DNA from: Saccopteryx bilineata
Taxonomy: Eukaryota; Chordata; Mammalia; Chiroptera; Emballonuridae
Assembly (NCBI RefSeq): GCF_036850765.1
Contig: NC_089492.1
Span: 170,312,296 to 170,376,295, forward strand
DNA length: 64,000 nucleotides
Direction: 5' to 3'
In this document: positions 45,969 through 56,939 of the stretch, piece after piece
Layout of the letters: every line of letters begins with the position of its first letter
How positions within the stretch are numbered: position 1 is the stretch's first letter
Made by a program: the position numbers and the translations under genes
The notes under the pieces: model-generated
What the model was told of the DNA's origin: nothing
The model's database searches: none
Seen by the model: the letters and a program-made list of their open reading frames with translations, nothing else

Positions 45969-47400
45969 TCCATCTATGCTATAGCAATGAAGTTTGCCTA
46001 TTAGAAAATGCAGGAAAGAGTTACATTGTCTGCATTGCAGGAGTTGGCATTTACTGTTCCAATAGTCTTTGGCGGTTTGCAGCTGTGCATCTACTTCAGA
46101 AATAACATCTTATCAAGTTCAATACCTGTTTTTCCCCTTGACTGCTGCGGAGGAGCTTTTCAGCTCCTTCACAGGCTGTGCTCTTGCTCTGGACAGTCTC
46201 TTTAATGGGATCTAACCTAGTTTTGTGACACTACTTTTGTTCAATTTACTCAGAAAATTATGGTATGGTTTGTCCTCTCTGCTTTTATCTTTTCTTATCT
46301 CCCCCAAATGCAGGAAAAAGAAGAAAATATAATAAAATTATAGAATTAATGGGCACTATAAAAAGAAAGAGAGACTGAGATCATGAGTTACTAAACCAAT
46401 TTTCCTGCCTAGAGGGTGTAATTTAGTGATATTTTTATAAACGTGATTCAAGCTGTGGCTTTTGTAAAAGATCAGGAGCCACATTACAAAAGAGGGAGGG
46501 GAGGGTCATAACTTCTCACAAGCAAGATGGCCCTAATTTTACTGGTAAGAGTTATGTAATTTCAGTGACACTCATGTCGACATTCATTTATAAACTACCT
46601 AGCTGGAAAATGAAGCTCAAGATGAAACCAGGACAATTAAACAAGTAGAGAGCATTTACCTACTTCTGTCTTTGAAGTTTAAGAGCATTAGGAAGAATCT
46701 AGCATGGGTGTGTGCTCTGAGCAGAATACTGGGCTTTGCCTTAGAAAACCTGATTTGGTAGCAGAAATTTTAAACATGTGGTTTAACATCTTTAGATGTT
46801 TAACTTGACTTTATTTTAATTTGCTCAACAGTTAATCATGTGAGGGTAATAAAAAACCCCAAATTTTAAAGTGATACATGAAAGTTTATGTTACCGTATA
46901 TTTTTGCAGCCAAGTAAGTGTTGGTTGCTTTGACCTTTCAAGGTGGTCTAAACTCAAGGGGTGGGAGAGGCTCCTGCTAACTTCCCAGACTAGGATATAT
47001 CCATTTTACTGAAGAACTGAATTTAAATACAGGCTGACTTTGTAATTTCGAACGAATCACCTAATTTCTTTGAATCTCTGTAAAAAGAAAATAATACCTC
47101 ACCTAATGAGCATGCAATTAAAAATATTATAGGTAGAGGCATTACTTAAAATTACTTAAAATTGTTGTCCTTCCACACCCTCTCCCCAACAGTTGAATTG
47201 CTTTGGGAGATCAGCCCAAGTAATTCTTTAATGTGGCAACACCAGTTAACACATTTAACCAACACTAATGTTTAGTTAGCTCAACTTCAAAAGTGAAGAA
47301 GACAAGTATTTTATATATTCTGATACATCTTTTATCCCACTCAACCCTTGATCATACTGATTCTGTGGTGATGCTGGGCTATTTATTACTGCCTGTGACA
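45969..47400. other. non-coding sequence, no gene recognised
   Basis: Mixed-composition DNA without a long frame. A stretch near 47000-47110 ('gctgactttgtaatttcg', 'tttctttgaatctctgtaaa') may be a decayed MIR, but it is too weak to name firmly. Confidence 0.4.
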
Positions 47401-47409
47401 GTGTTTGCA

Positions 47410-47635
47410 ATAGCTATGTGCTCAAACTCTGAAGTCAGGTTCATCTTGATTCTAATCTTGGCTCTACTGCCTATAAACTATGAAAACCTAAAACCACTTC
47501 TCTAAGTTTCTGCATTCTGGTATTTGTCAAACATTTTTAATAATAGTATTTACCTCAGAGCATCTTTAACAGGATGATAATGCATATAAACATTTAATGA
47601 AGGAATTTCACCTAATAAGAATCTAATAGGCATTG
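47410..47635 (+). repeat. MIR SINE
   Basis: MIR-like order: 'tctgaagtcaggttcatctt' then 'ctctactgcctataaactatg', 'taagtttctgcattctgg', 'aatagtatttacctcagag' and 'aggatgataatgcatataaa'. It is an old mammal-wide tRNA-derived SINE. Confidence 0.65.
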
Positions 47636-47749
47636 GCTATTATGACCACTTCTATTATTACTGCCCTCCCTCCATAGGGAGCTTGCTCTGTTTTGTTTGT
47701 ATTAGCAGTTCTAGCTCTGTCTGTTGCAGAGATTTCTCTTATTTATTTA

Positions 47750-48375
47750 TTTTTTTGTTTCTAGCTTTAATGAGATATAATTGACCACTGAAAATTGTGT
47801 ATATTTGGCCTGACCTGTGGTGGCACAGTGGATAAAGCATCAACCTGGAACACTGAGGTCGCCGGTTCAAAACCCCTGGCTTGCCTGGTCAAACAAAGCA
47901 CATGTGAGACTTGATGCTTCCTACTCCTGCCCTTTCTCTCTCTCTCTCTCTCTCTAAAATGAATAAGTAATAGAAAGAGACTTGTGTGTATTTAAGGTGT
48001 ACAACTTACTGATTTGGTATACATATACATTATGAAATAATCACTGAGTCAAGGGACTTAATATATCCATCATCTCACATAGCTGCCTTTTCCTTTCTTT
48101 CTTTTTTTTTTTTGTAATGAGAAAACAAATAATATACCCTTCACAAATCTAATTGTACAATATAGTATTAATATAGTCTACTTGTTGTACATTAGATCTT
48201 CAGAACTTTTTTCATCTTGCAATACTGAAATGCTATACCCATTAAACAAAATTATCCATTTTCCTTCCCTCAGCTCCTAACACTCACTGTTTTAATGTCT
48301 GCTTCTATGAGTTTGACTATTTTAGATTCTATGTATTAATGAGATTGTGTGGTAGTTGTCTTTTTGAATCTTCTT
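47750..48375 (-). repeat. old L1 3' UTR fragment, split by a SINE
   Basis: On the plus strand, 'tagctttaatgagatataatt' and, after the SINE, 'aaggtgtacaacttactgat' and 'tctatgagtttgactatttt' are the antisense landmarks of old mammalian L1 3' ends. It is heavily diverged. Confidence 0.65.
47808..47976 (+). repeat. short tRNA-derived SINE (Rhin-type, internally deleted)
   Basis: The head 'ggcctgacctgtggtggcac', A-box 'agtggataaagc' and B-box-like 'ggttcaaaac' are followed by 'gcacatgtgagacttgatgc' and a (CT)n run. The middle of the full SINE body is missing. Flanks 'gtgtatattt' and 'gtgtgtattt' look like a target duplication. Confidence 0.75.
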
Positions 48376-48385
48376 TTTTTTCTTT

Positions 48386-48757
48386 TTTTTAAGTGAGAAG
48401 AGGGAAGACAGAGAAACGGACTCCCACATGTGTCCCCACCGGGATTTACCAGCAAGACCTCTATTAATGATGCTCTGCCCATCTAAGGCCATTGCAGAAC
48501 AACTGAGCTATTTTTAGCTGCTTGAGGGGAGGCTCCATTGCGCCATCCTCTGCACCAGGAGCCAACCTGCTGGAACCAATCGAGCTATGGCTGCAAGACA
48601 GGAAGAGAGAGAGAAAAAAAGAGAAAGAGAGAGAAAGGGAGGGGAAGGAGTGGAGAAGCAAATGGTCACTTCTCCTATGTGTTGTGTGACCAGGAATCGA
48701 ACTTGGAACATCCACACGCCAGGGTTGTGCTCTACACTGAGCAAGCTGGCCAGGGCC
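48386..48757 (-). repeat. tRNA-derived SINE, second Rhin/Ves-like type
   Basis: Antisense copy of the 5588 type. On the minus strand: head 'ggccctggccagcttgctc', B box 'gttcgattcc' near 48697, body with 'gccatagctcgattggttcc', and an A-rich 3' end near 48386. More diverged than the 5588 copy. Confidence 0.75.
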
Positions 48758-49640
48758 CTGAATTTTATTTCTTGAAATATATTCTTTATTTCCTTATTTG
48801 ATCAAGTCTTGGTGTTTTCTCAGTTCCTGAGCTGTTCTGCAGAGTTGCTAATGTTTTAAGGGAAAATTTTCACTTCCTTTGTTTGCAAATGGAAATAATA
48901 ATATTTGTTAATTTGCACAAAATAAGCACCTACCAACAATTGTTAGCAAATAAAATTATAAATTATAAACCAATATACATTTGTGTTTAGATTTTTAATA
49001 AATATTGCTAAATTTCTTTTAAGAGGTATAACAGATTATATATTACAAAACATTTTAATTGATGACAATATAATTAAAGGAAAATAGTTTATCATAATTT
49101 TATTTGCATTTTTATTAATGGAACTGATTTAGTGTCTTTCCATGTGATCAGAACATTTATGTTTTTCATGAACATTTGTTCAGATCCTTTGCATAAAGTT
49201 TTTTAAAGATATCTTTATATATTAAGGAAATTAATATAAGGTTCTCTGTGCTGTATTCTTTAGAAATTTAGAAATGTTGGCTTCTCCTTTTTTTTCTTAC
49301 TCCTTCTCTACCACACTCATTTATATCTTTTGACTTTAACCATAGTACTTATGTTTTAGCAAAAATATGTATTTTTATGAAATCAAATTTATCTTCCTTT
49401 ATGGCTTCTGGGTTTTGTACGATATTCAGAAAAAATTTTGTCATTATGCTTGTATAGTTTTAGTTCTTACAATTAATTCTTTGAGTCATTTAAAAAATGG
49501 CAATAAATGTAAAACTGGAGGAACAAACTGTTTCATAATTTTTAAAATCAAACCAATAAGGTTTATTATATTTTTTTTGTTTACTATAATGGCAAATTTT
49601 TACAAGACCCATAGTGTCAAATAGTGTTGAGAAATTTTAC
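48758..49640. other. AT-rich non-coding sequence
   Basis: Nothing recognised beyond AT-rich DNA and short frames. Possibly decayed L1, but I cannot support it. Confidence 0.35.
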
Positions 49641-49860
49641 TGTAGCCCCCTCCATACCCTCCCCCATGGTTTTGCTTTCTGTAGTTTCAGTGACCTGTGG
49701 TCAACTGTGGTCCACAAATATTAAATGGAAGGAAAAATTTTTGAGCCTTTAAAATTTTATTTTGTGAAGTAGAGAATCCAACACATTTTTTCACGTTGTC
49801 TACCCATTTGTCAAAACACTGTTTACAGAATAATTAATCTTTATCACAGTGATATATAAT
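49641..49860. repeat. Tigger/pogo-type DNA transposon fragment
   Basis: 'ctgtagccccctccatacc', 'ggttttgctttctgtagttt', 'gacctgtggtcaactgtggt' and 'aaatattaaatggaaggaaa' follow the order of a pogo/Tigger-like element end known from other mammals. The name is from memory of the pattern, and the subfamily is unknown. Confidence 0.45.
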
Positions 49861-49984
49861 ATTATATTATATACTACATTCATATTTGGATCTACTTATG
49901 ACCTCTCTTTTCTATTCTATTCTCTCCACATGTGTAGCAGTATTTCCAAAAAAATATGTGCATGAAATATCATGGTTGTATTTT

Positions 49985-50052
49985 TTAAATTGAATTTATT
50001 GGTGTGACATGTTAATAAAATTGCATAGTTGTCAGGTGTATTAGGGCTGGGT
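49985..50052 (-). repeat. bat L1 3' end scrap
   Basis: 'ttaaattgaatttattggtg' followed by 'gacatgttaataaaatt' and 'tgtcaggtgta' is an antisense L1 3' end. It is only about 65 bases long. Confidence 0.5.
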
Positions 50053-50099
50053 GAAAAAGATGAAGGAATTAAAAGAAGCAAAATATTATAGTTTTAATT

Positions 50100-50322
50100 T
50101 CTATAGTTGGAAAATATATTTTGATATCCAATCATTCTGATCTTCTATATTTTTCTCAAAAAAAATGTCTTTGAAAGTCTTATACATTTTTTTTTAAATT
50201 GAACTAAGAATCAACTTAATAGTGGTGACAGTGAAATCCTTGCTTTGTTCTTGGTGGTGGAGATGGTGGAGGAGGAGGAGGATGTAGTGGTGATGATGGT
50301 CATGGAGGAGGAGGTGGTGTGA

Positions 50323-50360
<38 letters not shown>

Positions 50361-50431
50361 GAAAGAGAATCCTCAGCATCTGTGGAGATAGTGTGTGACT
50401 CCTCTTTAAACCTATTAATGTAAAATTTTCC
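50100..50431 (-). repeat. old antisense L1 fragment with compound simple repeat
   Basis: 'aatagtggtgacagtgaaatccttgctttgttc' (50219 on) resembles antisense L1 RT sequence. It is followed by a (GGT/GGA)n and (GT)n tract at 50251-50358. The L1-like sequence resumes at 52514 beyond the compound insertion. Confidence 0.45.
50251..50358. repeat. compound simple repeat (GGT/GGA)n then (GT)n
   Basis: Trinucleotide-like 'ggtggtggagatggtgga' and 'gaggaggag' blocks lead into 36 bases of GT. Confidence 0.9.
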
Positions 50432-50445
50432 TTAATAGTTATTCT
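50432..50445. other. target-site duplication, left copy (14 bp)
   Basis: TTAATAGTTATTCT, matched exactly at 52500-52513. It brackets a unit containing two L1 3' ends. Confidence 0.85.
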
Positions 50446-52499
50446 TTTTTTAAATTTAATTTTATTTAGAAAGTGAAATTTAACAAGGTGACATTGATTG
50501 ATAAGAGTACATAGGTTTCAGGTAAACATTTCTATAGCATTTGAACTGTTGCTTATGTTGTATACCCATCACCCAAAGGCAAGTCATTTTCTGCCACCTT
50601 ATATTTGTCCCTCTTTACACCCTTCCCCCACCCCTCTTCCCATGCCCCCTCCCCCACATCCCCATCCTCCTGGGAACTACTTCACTTTTATTTATATCCA
50701 TGAGTCTGTTTTATATTCCACCTTTGTGTGAAATAATGAAGTTCTTAACTTTTTCTTCTTTTTTTTTTTTGATAATTATTTTTTTTAATAAATTTTTATT
50801 AATGTTAATGGGATGACATTAATAAATCAGGGTACATATATTCAAAGAAAACATGTCTAGGTTATCTTGTCATTAAATTTTGTTGCATACCCCTCGCCCA
50901 GAGTCAGATTGTCCTCCGTCACCCTCTATCTAGTTCTCTGTGCCCCTCCCCCTTCCCCTAACTCTCTCCCTCCCTCCCTCCTGCATCCTCCCTCCCCCCA
51001 CCCCTGGTAACCACCACACTCTTGTCCATGTCTCTTAGTCTTGTTTTTATGTCCCACCAATGTATGAAATCATGTAGTTCTTGTTTTTTTCTGATTTACT
51101 TATTTCACTCCGTATAATGTTATCAAGATCCCAACATTTTGCTGTAAATGATCTGATGTCATCATTTCTTATGACTGAGTAGTATTCCATAGTGTATATG
51201 TGCCACATCTTCTTTATCCAGTCTTCTATTGAAGGGCTCTTCGGTTGTTTCCATGTCTTGGCCACTGTGAACAGTGCTGCAATGAACATGGGGCTACATG
51301 TGTCTTTACGTATCAATGTTTCTGAGGTTTTGGGGTATATACCCAGTAGAGGGATTGCAGGGTCATAAGGTAGTTCTATTTGCAGTTTTTTGAGGAACCA
51401 CCATACTTTCCTCCATAATGGTTGTACTACTTTACAGTCCCACCAACAGTGGATGAGAGTTCTCTTTTCTCCGCAGCCTCTCCAACATTTGCTATTACCC
51501 GTCTTGTTGATAATAGCTAATCTAACAGGGGTGAGGTGGTATCTCATTGTAGTTTTGATTTGCATTTCTTTAATAACTAATGAAGCTGAGCATCTTTTCT
51601 TATATCTGTTGGCCATTTGTATTTCTTCCTGGGAGAAGTGTCTGTTCATGTCCTCTTCCCATTTTTTTATTGGATTGTTTGTTTGTTTGTTGTTGAGTTT
51701 TATGAGTTCTTTGTAAATTTTGGATATTAGGCCCTTATCTGAGCTGTTGTTTGGAAATATCATTTCCCATTTAGTTGGCTGTCTGTTTATTTTGATATCT
51801 GTTTCTCTTGCTGAGCAAAAACTTTTTATTCTGATGTAGTCCCATTCATTTATCTTTGCCTTCACTTCTCTTGCCATTGGAGTCAAGTTCATAAAATGTT
51901 CTTTAAAACCTAGGTCCATGAGTTTAGTACCTATGTCTTCTTCTATGTACTTTATTGTTTCAGGTCTTATATTTAGGTCTTTGATCCATTTTGATTTAAT
52001 TTTAGTACACGGGGACAGGCTGTAGTCGAGTTTCATTCTTTTGCATGTGGCTTTCCAGTTTTCCCAACACCATTTGTTGAAGAGGCTTTCTTTTCTCCAT
52101 TGTGTGTTGTTGGCCCCTTTATCAAAGATTATTTGACCATATATATGTGGTTTTATTTCTGGGCTTTCTATTCTGTTCCATTGGTCTGAGTGTCTATTTT
52201 TCTGCCAATACCATACTGTTTTGATTATTGTGGCCCTATAATATAGTTTAAAGTCAGGTATTGTAATGCCCCCAGCTTCATTCTTTTTTCTTAAGATTGC
52301 TTTGGCTATTCGGGGTTTTTTATAGTTCCATATAAATCTTATGATTTTTTGTTCCATTTCTTTAAAAAATGTCATAGGAATTTTGATGGGAATTGCATTA
52401 AATATATATATTGCTTTGGGTAATATGGCCATTTTAATTATATTTATTTTTCCTATCCAAGAACAAGGAATATTTTTCCATCTCATTGTGTCTTTTTCT
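50446..52499 (-). mobile_element. compound L1 insertion (copy F): young 5'-truncated L1 plus extra L1 3' end
   Basis: One 14 bp duplication encloses, in minus-strand order, a young L1 3' part (52499 to about 50775) with ORF2 C-terminus and 3' UTR, an A-rich stretch (about 50775-50750), then a second, different L1 3' UTR (about 50745-50454) with its own terminal A-rich tract next to the duplication. The simplest reading is one retrotransposition of a read-through transcript. The young part is very close to copy C. Confidence 0.75.
51047..52486 (-). CDS. L1 ORF2 C-terminal part, open (479 codons), 5'-truncated
   Basis: An uninterrupted frame for the last part of L1 ORF2, from the region after the RT palm ([18 protein letters not shown]) through [17 protein letters not shown] to the Cys-rich [18 protein letters not shown] and the terminal IGGT. 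Endonuclease and RT catalytic motifs are absent because the insertion is 5'-truncated, so it is dead on arrival despite being open. The intact frame suggests recent insertion. The first Met is internal, not a real start. Confidence 0.8.
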   Translation of the reverse strand: MRWKNIPCSWIGKINIIKMAILPKAIYIFNAIPIKIPMTFFKEMEQKIIRFIWNYKKPRIAKAILRKKNEAGGITIPDFKLYYRATIIKTVWYWQKNRHSDQWNRIESPEIKPHIYGQIIFDKGANNTQWRKESLFNKWCWENWKATCKRMKLDYSLSPCTKIKSKWIKDLNIRPETIKYIEEDIGTKLMDLGFKEHFMNLTPMAREVKAKINEWDYIRIKSFCSARETDIKINRQPTKWEMIFPNNSSDKGLISKIYKELIKLNNKQTNNPIKKWEEDMNRHFSQEEIQMANRYKKRCSASLVIKEMQIKTTMRYHLTPVRLAIINKTGNSKCWRGCGEKRTLIHCWWDCKVVQPLWRKVWWFLKKLQIELPYDPAIPLLGIYPKTSETLIRKDTCSPMFIAALFTVAKTWKQPKSPSIEDWIKKMWHIYTMEYYSVIRNDDIRSFTAKCWDLDNIIRSEISKSEKNKNYMISYIGGT

Positions 52500-52513
52500 T
52501 TAATAGTTATTCT
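52500..52513. other. target-site duplication, right copy (14 bp)
   Basis: TTAATAGTTATTCT, identical to 50432-50445. Confidence 0.85.
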
Positions 52514-53100
52514 AATAATGAAACATTTTCAAGTCTCTGATATGAATCGCATTATCATGGTGAGTTAATCTTTTTAATGTCTTCTTTCATTCTATTTTTT
52601 AATATTTTCTTAAGTATTTTTGCATCAATATTCATAATTGATACTTGTGTATAATTTTCATTCTGATCTCTCTTGTTATATCAATGTTATGCTAGATTCA
52701 TAAAAGAAATTTTAAAGATTTTATTTTTTTATCTCCTAGAAAACTTTTAAAATTTGAACTATTCTTTCTTAAAAGTTTGGTGGAAGTCTCCTGTGTAACA
52801 GGGTAGGCTTGACAGAGTTTTATGGGGAGCAGTTTCTTGCTACCTCTTTTTTTATTTTCATGGTAACTGTTATGTTTAGATTTTACAATTCACTAAAAGT
52901 GTTATTTGATAATTAATATTCTTTTATGAAATCATTCATTCTATCTAAATTTTATGATCATTTCATTGATTTTTGCATTTTGCTACTTTACTTATAGTTG
53001 TAGATTTGTATTATTTGTTCTGCTCTTAATATTCTCATTTATTCTGATTTATACCTTCCTTAAATTTTGGAAATTATGTAATTTCTCCTCAAAGATAGCC
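52514..53100 (-). repeat. old antisense L1 ORF2 fragment
   Basis: 'tcttctttcattctatttt', 'agtatttttgcatcaatatt', 'tcataattgatacttgtgta' and 'atcaatgttatgctagattc' are antisense RT-region landmarks of old L1s in the correct order. Probably the same element as 50100-50431, split by the compound insertion. Confidence 0.65.
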
Positions 53101-53424
53101 TCTTCCTCCTTGTCTTCTTCTCCTATCAGGCATTTATTTGACAGTACCCTTTCTACATTTGTGTCTCTTACTTTCTCTTTCCTTTTTAACAATCTGCATT
53201 TTATTCTTGGTAATTTTATTAGATTTATTTTCTAAAAGACACACTCTCTTCTGTGTGTTTGTTTAGTTGTCAATCTAATGTATTTTTATTTCAATGACTG
53301 TCTTTTCCATTGCTATAATTTATTTATCTTTTGTTTTGTTTAAATCAAGTCACCATGTCTCTTTAAAATCTCTTCTATTTTGCCTTATTATTTCCATTCT
53401 TGATTTTATTCCTTTGAATATTTT

Positions 53425-53819
53425 AAACATGCTTCTCATAAGAAATGATGACATCGGATCACTTACAACAAAATGGTGGGATCTTGATAACATTATACGG
53501 AGTGAAATAAGTAAATCAGAAAAAAACAAGAACTTCAGGATTCCATACATTGGTGGGACATAAAAACAAGTCTAGGAGACATGGACAAGAGTGTGGTGGT
53601 TATGGGGGGTGGGGGGAAGGAAGGAGGGAGAGGGGGAGGGGCACAAAGAAAACTATATAGAAGGTGACAGAGGACAATCTGGCTTTGGGTGATGGGTATG
53701 CAACAGAATTGAATGACAAAATAACCTGGACATGTTTTCGTTGAATATATGTACCCTGACTTATTGATGTCACTCCATTAAAATTAATAAAAATTAAAAA
53801 AATAAATAAACATGCTTCT
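53425..53819 (+). mobile_element. L1 3' end (copy G) with 12 bp target duplication
   Basis: A 5'-truncated L1 at 53437-53807: ORF2 C-terminus (RNDDIGSLTTKWWDLDNII ... IGGT), 3' UTR with a G-rich run (53602-53640), and an A-rich tail. It is flanked by AAACATGCTTCT at 53425-53436 and 53808-53819. Confidence 0.88.
53602..53641 (+). other. G-rich run in L1 3' UTR (G-quadruplex candidate)
   Basis: Runs of GGGGGG, GGGGGG, GGAAGGAAGGAGGG and GGGGG within 40 bases. Equivalent runs lie at 25255-25330, 25690-25750 and 41355-41385, and on the minus strand at 27115-27185 and 50935-51005. A G-rich 3' UTR is a known L1 feature. Confidence 0.7.
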
Positions 53820-55390
53820 TGAAAATTTCCATAAGGATGTTCATTATTTCTAGTTTTTGAGGTGTTGGATGTTGTATGACTCTCCTCATGATTGTTAACA
53901 CTTGACTCGGAATTCACCTACAATAATGACTGTTTGTAGTAGGAGTCCAGGTTCTCTGGAAGTATTACTATAGCACAGTTGCATATTTGTCTTCTAAAGG
54001 GAGACCTCATGGAGTTTACAGGAACCAAAATTTTATTGTTAAATTCTGAACCTGGAATCATACCCTGAAGTTTGTACATGTTTGAAACTCACACAAATAA
54101 ATGATACAAGTAGTTGCTGGAAAAAGATTGTGCAAATGACTATTTTCCTGCCTGATGTGGGCTGGCACTGGGGAGTTTTTCTGGATCCTGTTTCAGAGAC
54201 TGTGATTACTGCTGGTACTTTAGTTCTAAGTTGCCAGGCTTACAGAATTTGCAACTGAGATAGATATTCAGTTCCTCTGGGTGATATTAGCCCTGTACCT
54301 CAGGGAGGCCCATGAGAGCCATCTGTGCATTTGTTTCCCATTTGTTCTTTGAATTGCATTCCTTCCTCATTTCTGGAGCTTGAGGATTTCATGTTTCTTA
54401 TTTTAAGTTTTAAAATATAAACATTTTTCTTTGAAAGTATTTTTTTTCAGAATTCTGGGAGAAGGTAGTTCCTTCCCTATCAACTCCAAAACACATATTG
54501 ACCAGGATTGGATTTGCAGTTGGACAGTTGAGTTCAGCATAAAATGTATTTCTCTATATATTTAGGTCTTAGTGTCATCAACTACAAAATTATATACATA
54601 TTAAGGTGTTTGGAGTGGAAGACCAGTTTAGAGTCAACATTATGTGCTATGACCTCTTGTGTACATTCTTATAGCCCTTTTCTCAGTAAGCCCTTTTGAG
54701 AGAGCCAGCTCCTTCTGGTGAATGCTCCAGTGCCAGCATTCACATCTGTAAGAAAGGCAGAATGCCTCTCCAGTCGCATCTGTAAGAGAGGCAGGCTGAC
54801 AACTCTGCTATTATTCACACTACAGGGAGTATTGAGAAGAGCTCAGTGAGAAATGGCAGCCTAAAATTAAAGATCCATTTGGTGTGCGTGGTGTGTGTTT
54901 TCAACATGTTTCTTCCCCTGTTAGCAGTAAACTCTATGACTAATATTTTAGCCAATGTTATAAACATAGAAAGAAAAGTTGGAATTAATGTAAGACAAGA
55001 TGGTAAAAAACCATTCATAAATCCAAAGATTCAATAAATGATGAAGAGGCTACACCAGTTTGTAAAGGAATTCACTCTGATGTTTCCAGGTACCATATTT
55101 TATGCTCTTATTGGGCTTATTGATGCTGTAGTCCAGGCTCAGAAATAATCCCCAATAGCTCCTGAGTCTCTGATTTTAGCTTCTTGATCTATTTTCTTAT
55201 GTGGGTAGTCAGGGTTTAGGTTGGGTGAACCAACAATGAGCAAAGATCCTGAAAAGCTGAATTTACAGCTTACTGACATTTATGAATATCAATCTTTCTG
55301 TTTGACAAATGAACAGATTTATTTAGTGTTTTTAATGACAAAATTCTAAAAATTGGAGAAGTTAGATGATTCAAGATTGTATTGCAAAAA
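53820..55390. other. single-copy-like non-coding sequence
   Basis: No gene recognised. Around 54748-54795, 'catctgtaagaaaggcag' and 'catctgtaagagaggcag' form a two-unit repeat with a period of about 36 bases. Confidence 0.45.
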
Positions 55391-55399
55391 AGAGGACAG

Positions 55400-55530
55400 T
55401 AATAATAACAGTAATAATAATAGTACATAAACTGCTTCCTGTGTATCACATATTTTTCTAAGTGCTGAATTCTCACAACACTTAATCTTCTCAACAATCC
55501 TGAACAGTGTTTATCAGAAGGACTAGGTAG
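55400..55530 (-). repeat. MIR SINE fragment
   Basis: 'tttttctaagtgctgaattc' followed by 'cacaacacttaatcttctca' and 'acaatcctgaacag' is the antisense 3' core of MIR. Moderately diverged. Confidence 0.5.
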
Positions 55531-55704
55531 GAATTTGGGCATTCCAAGCACAGGGTGTGTAGAGAACTGCTAAACGAGTTGGCAGGTGCTGAGACTAAGG
55601 AGAGTGCTCAGAGTGGAGTGTGAAGAGAGAAGAGGAGAGAGGGTCAGATCAGAGGAGGCCTCATATGTTTGTTGAGGAATTTGGATTTTTGTCTTCTGAA
55701 ACAG

Positions 55705-55925
55705 AGGCAGACCAGCATTTTCTTTCAAGAGCCAGATAGTAAATATTTCAGGCTTACTGGGCCATGTAGTTTTTTTTGCAGCTACTAAGCTCTGCTGCTG
55801 TAGCACAAAATAGTCACAGACAGTTTGTAAACAAATGGGCATGGCTGTTTTATAAATAATAACTGTTTACAAAACCAAGCAGCAAGTGAGCAGAATTTGG
55901 CCAATGGCTTATTATTTGCTGACCG
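55705..55925 (+). repeat. hAT-Charlie-type MITE (MER1 group)
   Basis: 'agccagatagtaaatatttc', 'gggccatgtagt', 'gcagctactaagctctgctg', 'gtaaacaaatgggcatggct' and 'gaatttggccaatggcttat' match a widespread mammalian hAT-type MITE by memory. It ends with 'tttgctgacc'. The exact subfamily is not assigned. Confidence 0.65.
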
Positions 55926-56294
55926 CTATTCTGGAAAATGTGAACCACTAAATTTAAAAGTAATAAAGCATGAAGCATGCACTGTTTCTTCAAAGAGAAG
56001 GTTTTCCCTGCTTGATGGTAAATACAGCAATTAAAGTGAGGAAATGTAAATTATTTTCCCCACTCTGCCAAGGATGAATGATTCCATAGGAGTAATGGTT
56101 AATGGTTAGGGCTTTTCTCTATCTAGAGGGACCATAGGTCCATGCTTTGCTGGTACTCAGGATTATAACTAATAACACTTTCTTTTACCTCAAAAGTTTT
56201 TATGTTTGGAGAAGTTATATATGGTCACTTTATTTTAAACCTAACAGAGTTCATTTTAGAACTTCCACATAGGAATAGGCCTCATCTTTCATAC

Positions 56295-56480
56295 ATGGTG
56301 TAAGAGCAATGGTTAGGAATCACAGTATCTGGAGTCCCAGAAGGCTTTGCTCCTTATTAGCTGTGTGATCTTGGGCTAATTGTCCAGCCTCTCCAAGTCT
56401 ACGTTTCTTTAATTGAAAATTAGAGTAATATTTCTTTCTTATATTATAGTGCTATGTGAATAGAATAAGATGATGTTTAT
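56295..56480 (+). repeat. MIR SINE
   Basis: 'taagagcaatggttaggaat', 'ttagctgtgtgatcttgggc' and 'tccagcctctccaagtctac' are MIR core landmarks in order. Confidence 0.8.
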
Positions 56481-56544
56481 AAAAGTTCACAAGAGAAATT
56501 ATTAATAAAACGCAATCCAAGTAGAAGAGAGGTAGACTTGTTGG

Positions 56545-56770
56545 GTGGGAATGGTTTTGGACCCAGACTGGGAAAGCTTAACCCAGTCTCAACCATTTAC
56601 AGTCCTTGGGAGCCTGCAGAAAGCACACAGCCTTTCTCTGAGCTGCAGAGCCTCATTTGGGCTAACAATACCATCTCTTCAGAATTGTTGTGACTGTTAA
56701 AAATAATGTGGGTACGCTGTCAAGCACAGTGCCTGGCTCATAGTTAGCATGTGGTAAAATGCAGTTACTA
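56545..56770 (+). repeat. MIR SINE
   Basis: 'aatggttttggacccagac' leads to 'cagcctttctctgagctgc', 'aatgtgggtacgctgtcaag' and 'cacagtgcctggctcatag', the MIR 3' landmark. It lies in tandem, same strand, with the MIR at 56295. Confidence 0.75.
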
Positions 56771-56900
56771 TTTTTTAAACAATTGTATGCCATATCAACA
56801 CTATTATTTCTCAAATTTGGTTATCCCACTTACCTCCTGTAGTGTCAAGAAAATTTTAACTGTTCTTTAAGCCACACTGATTCAGCAGTGTTCCACAATT

Positions 56901-56937
56901 ATGATGATAATATTGATGATGATGATGATGATGATAG
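56901..56937. repeat. (GAT)n microsatellite
   Basis: A GAT run of about eight units, including an interrupted start 'atgatgataatattgat'. Confidence 0.9.
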
Positions 56938-56939
56938 TA

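Noticed and set aside
45782..45973. Frame with a (His-Thr)n protein
   Set aside because: Translation of the GT microsatellite.
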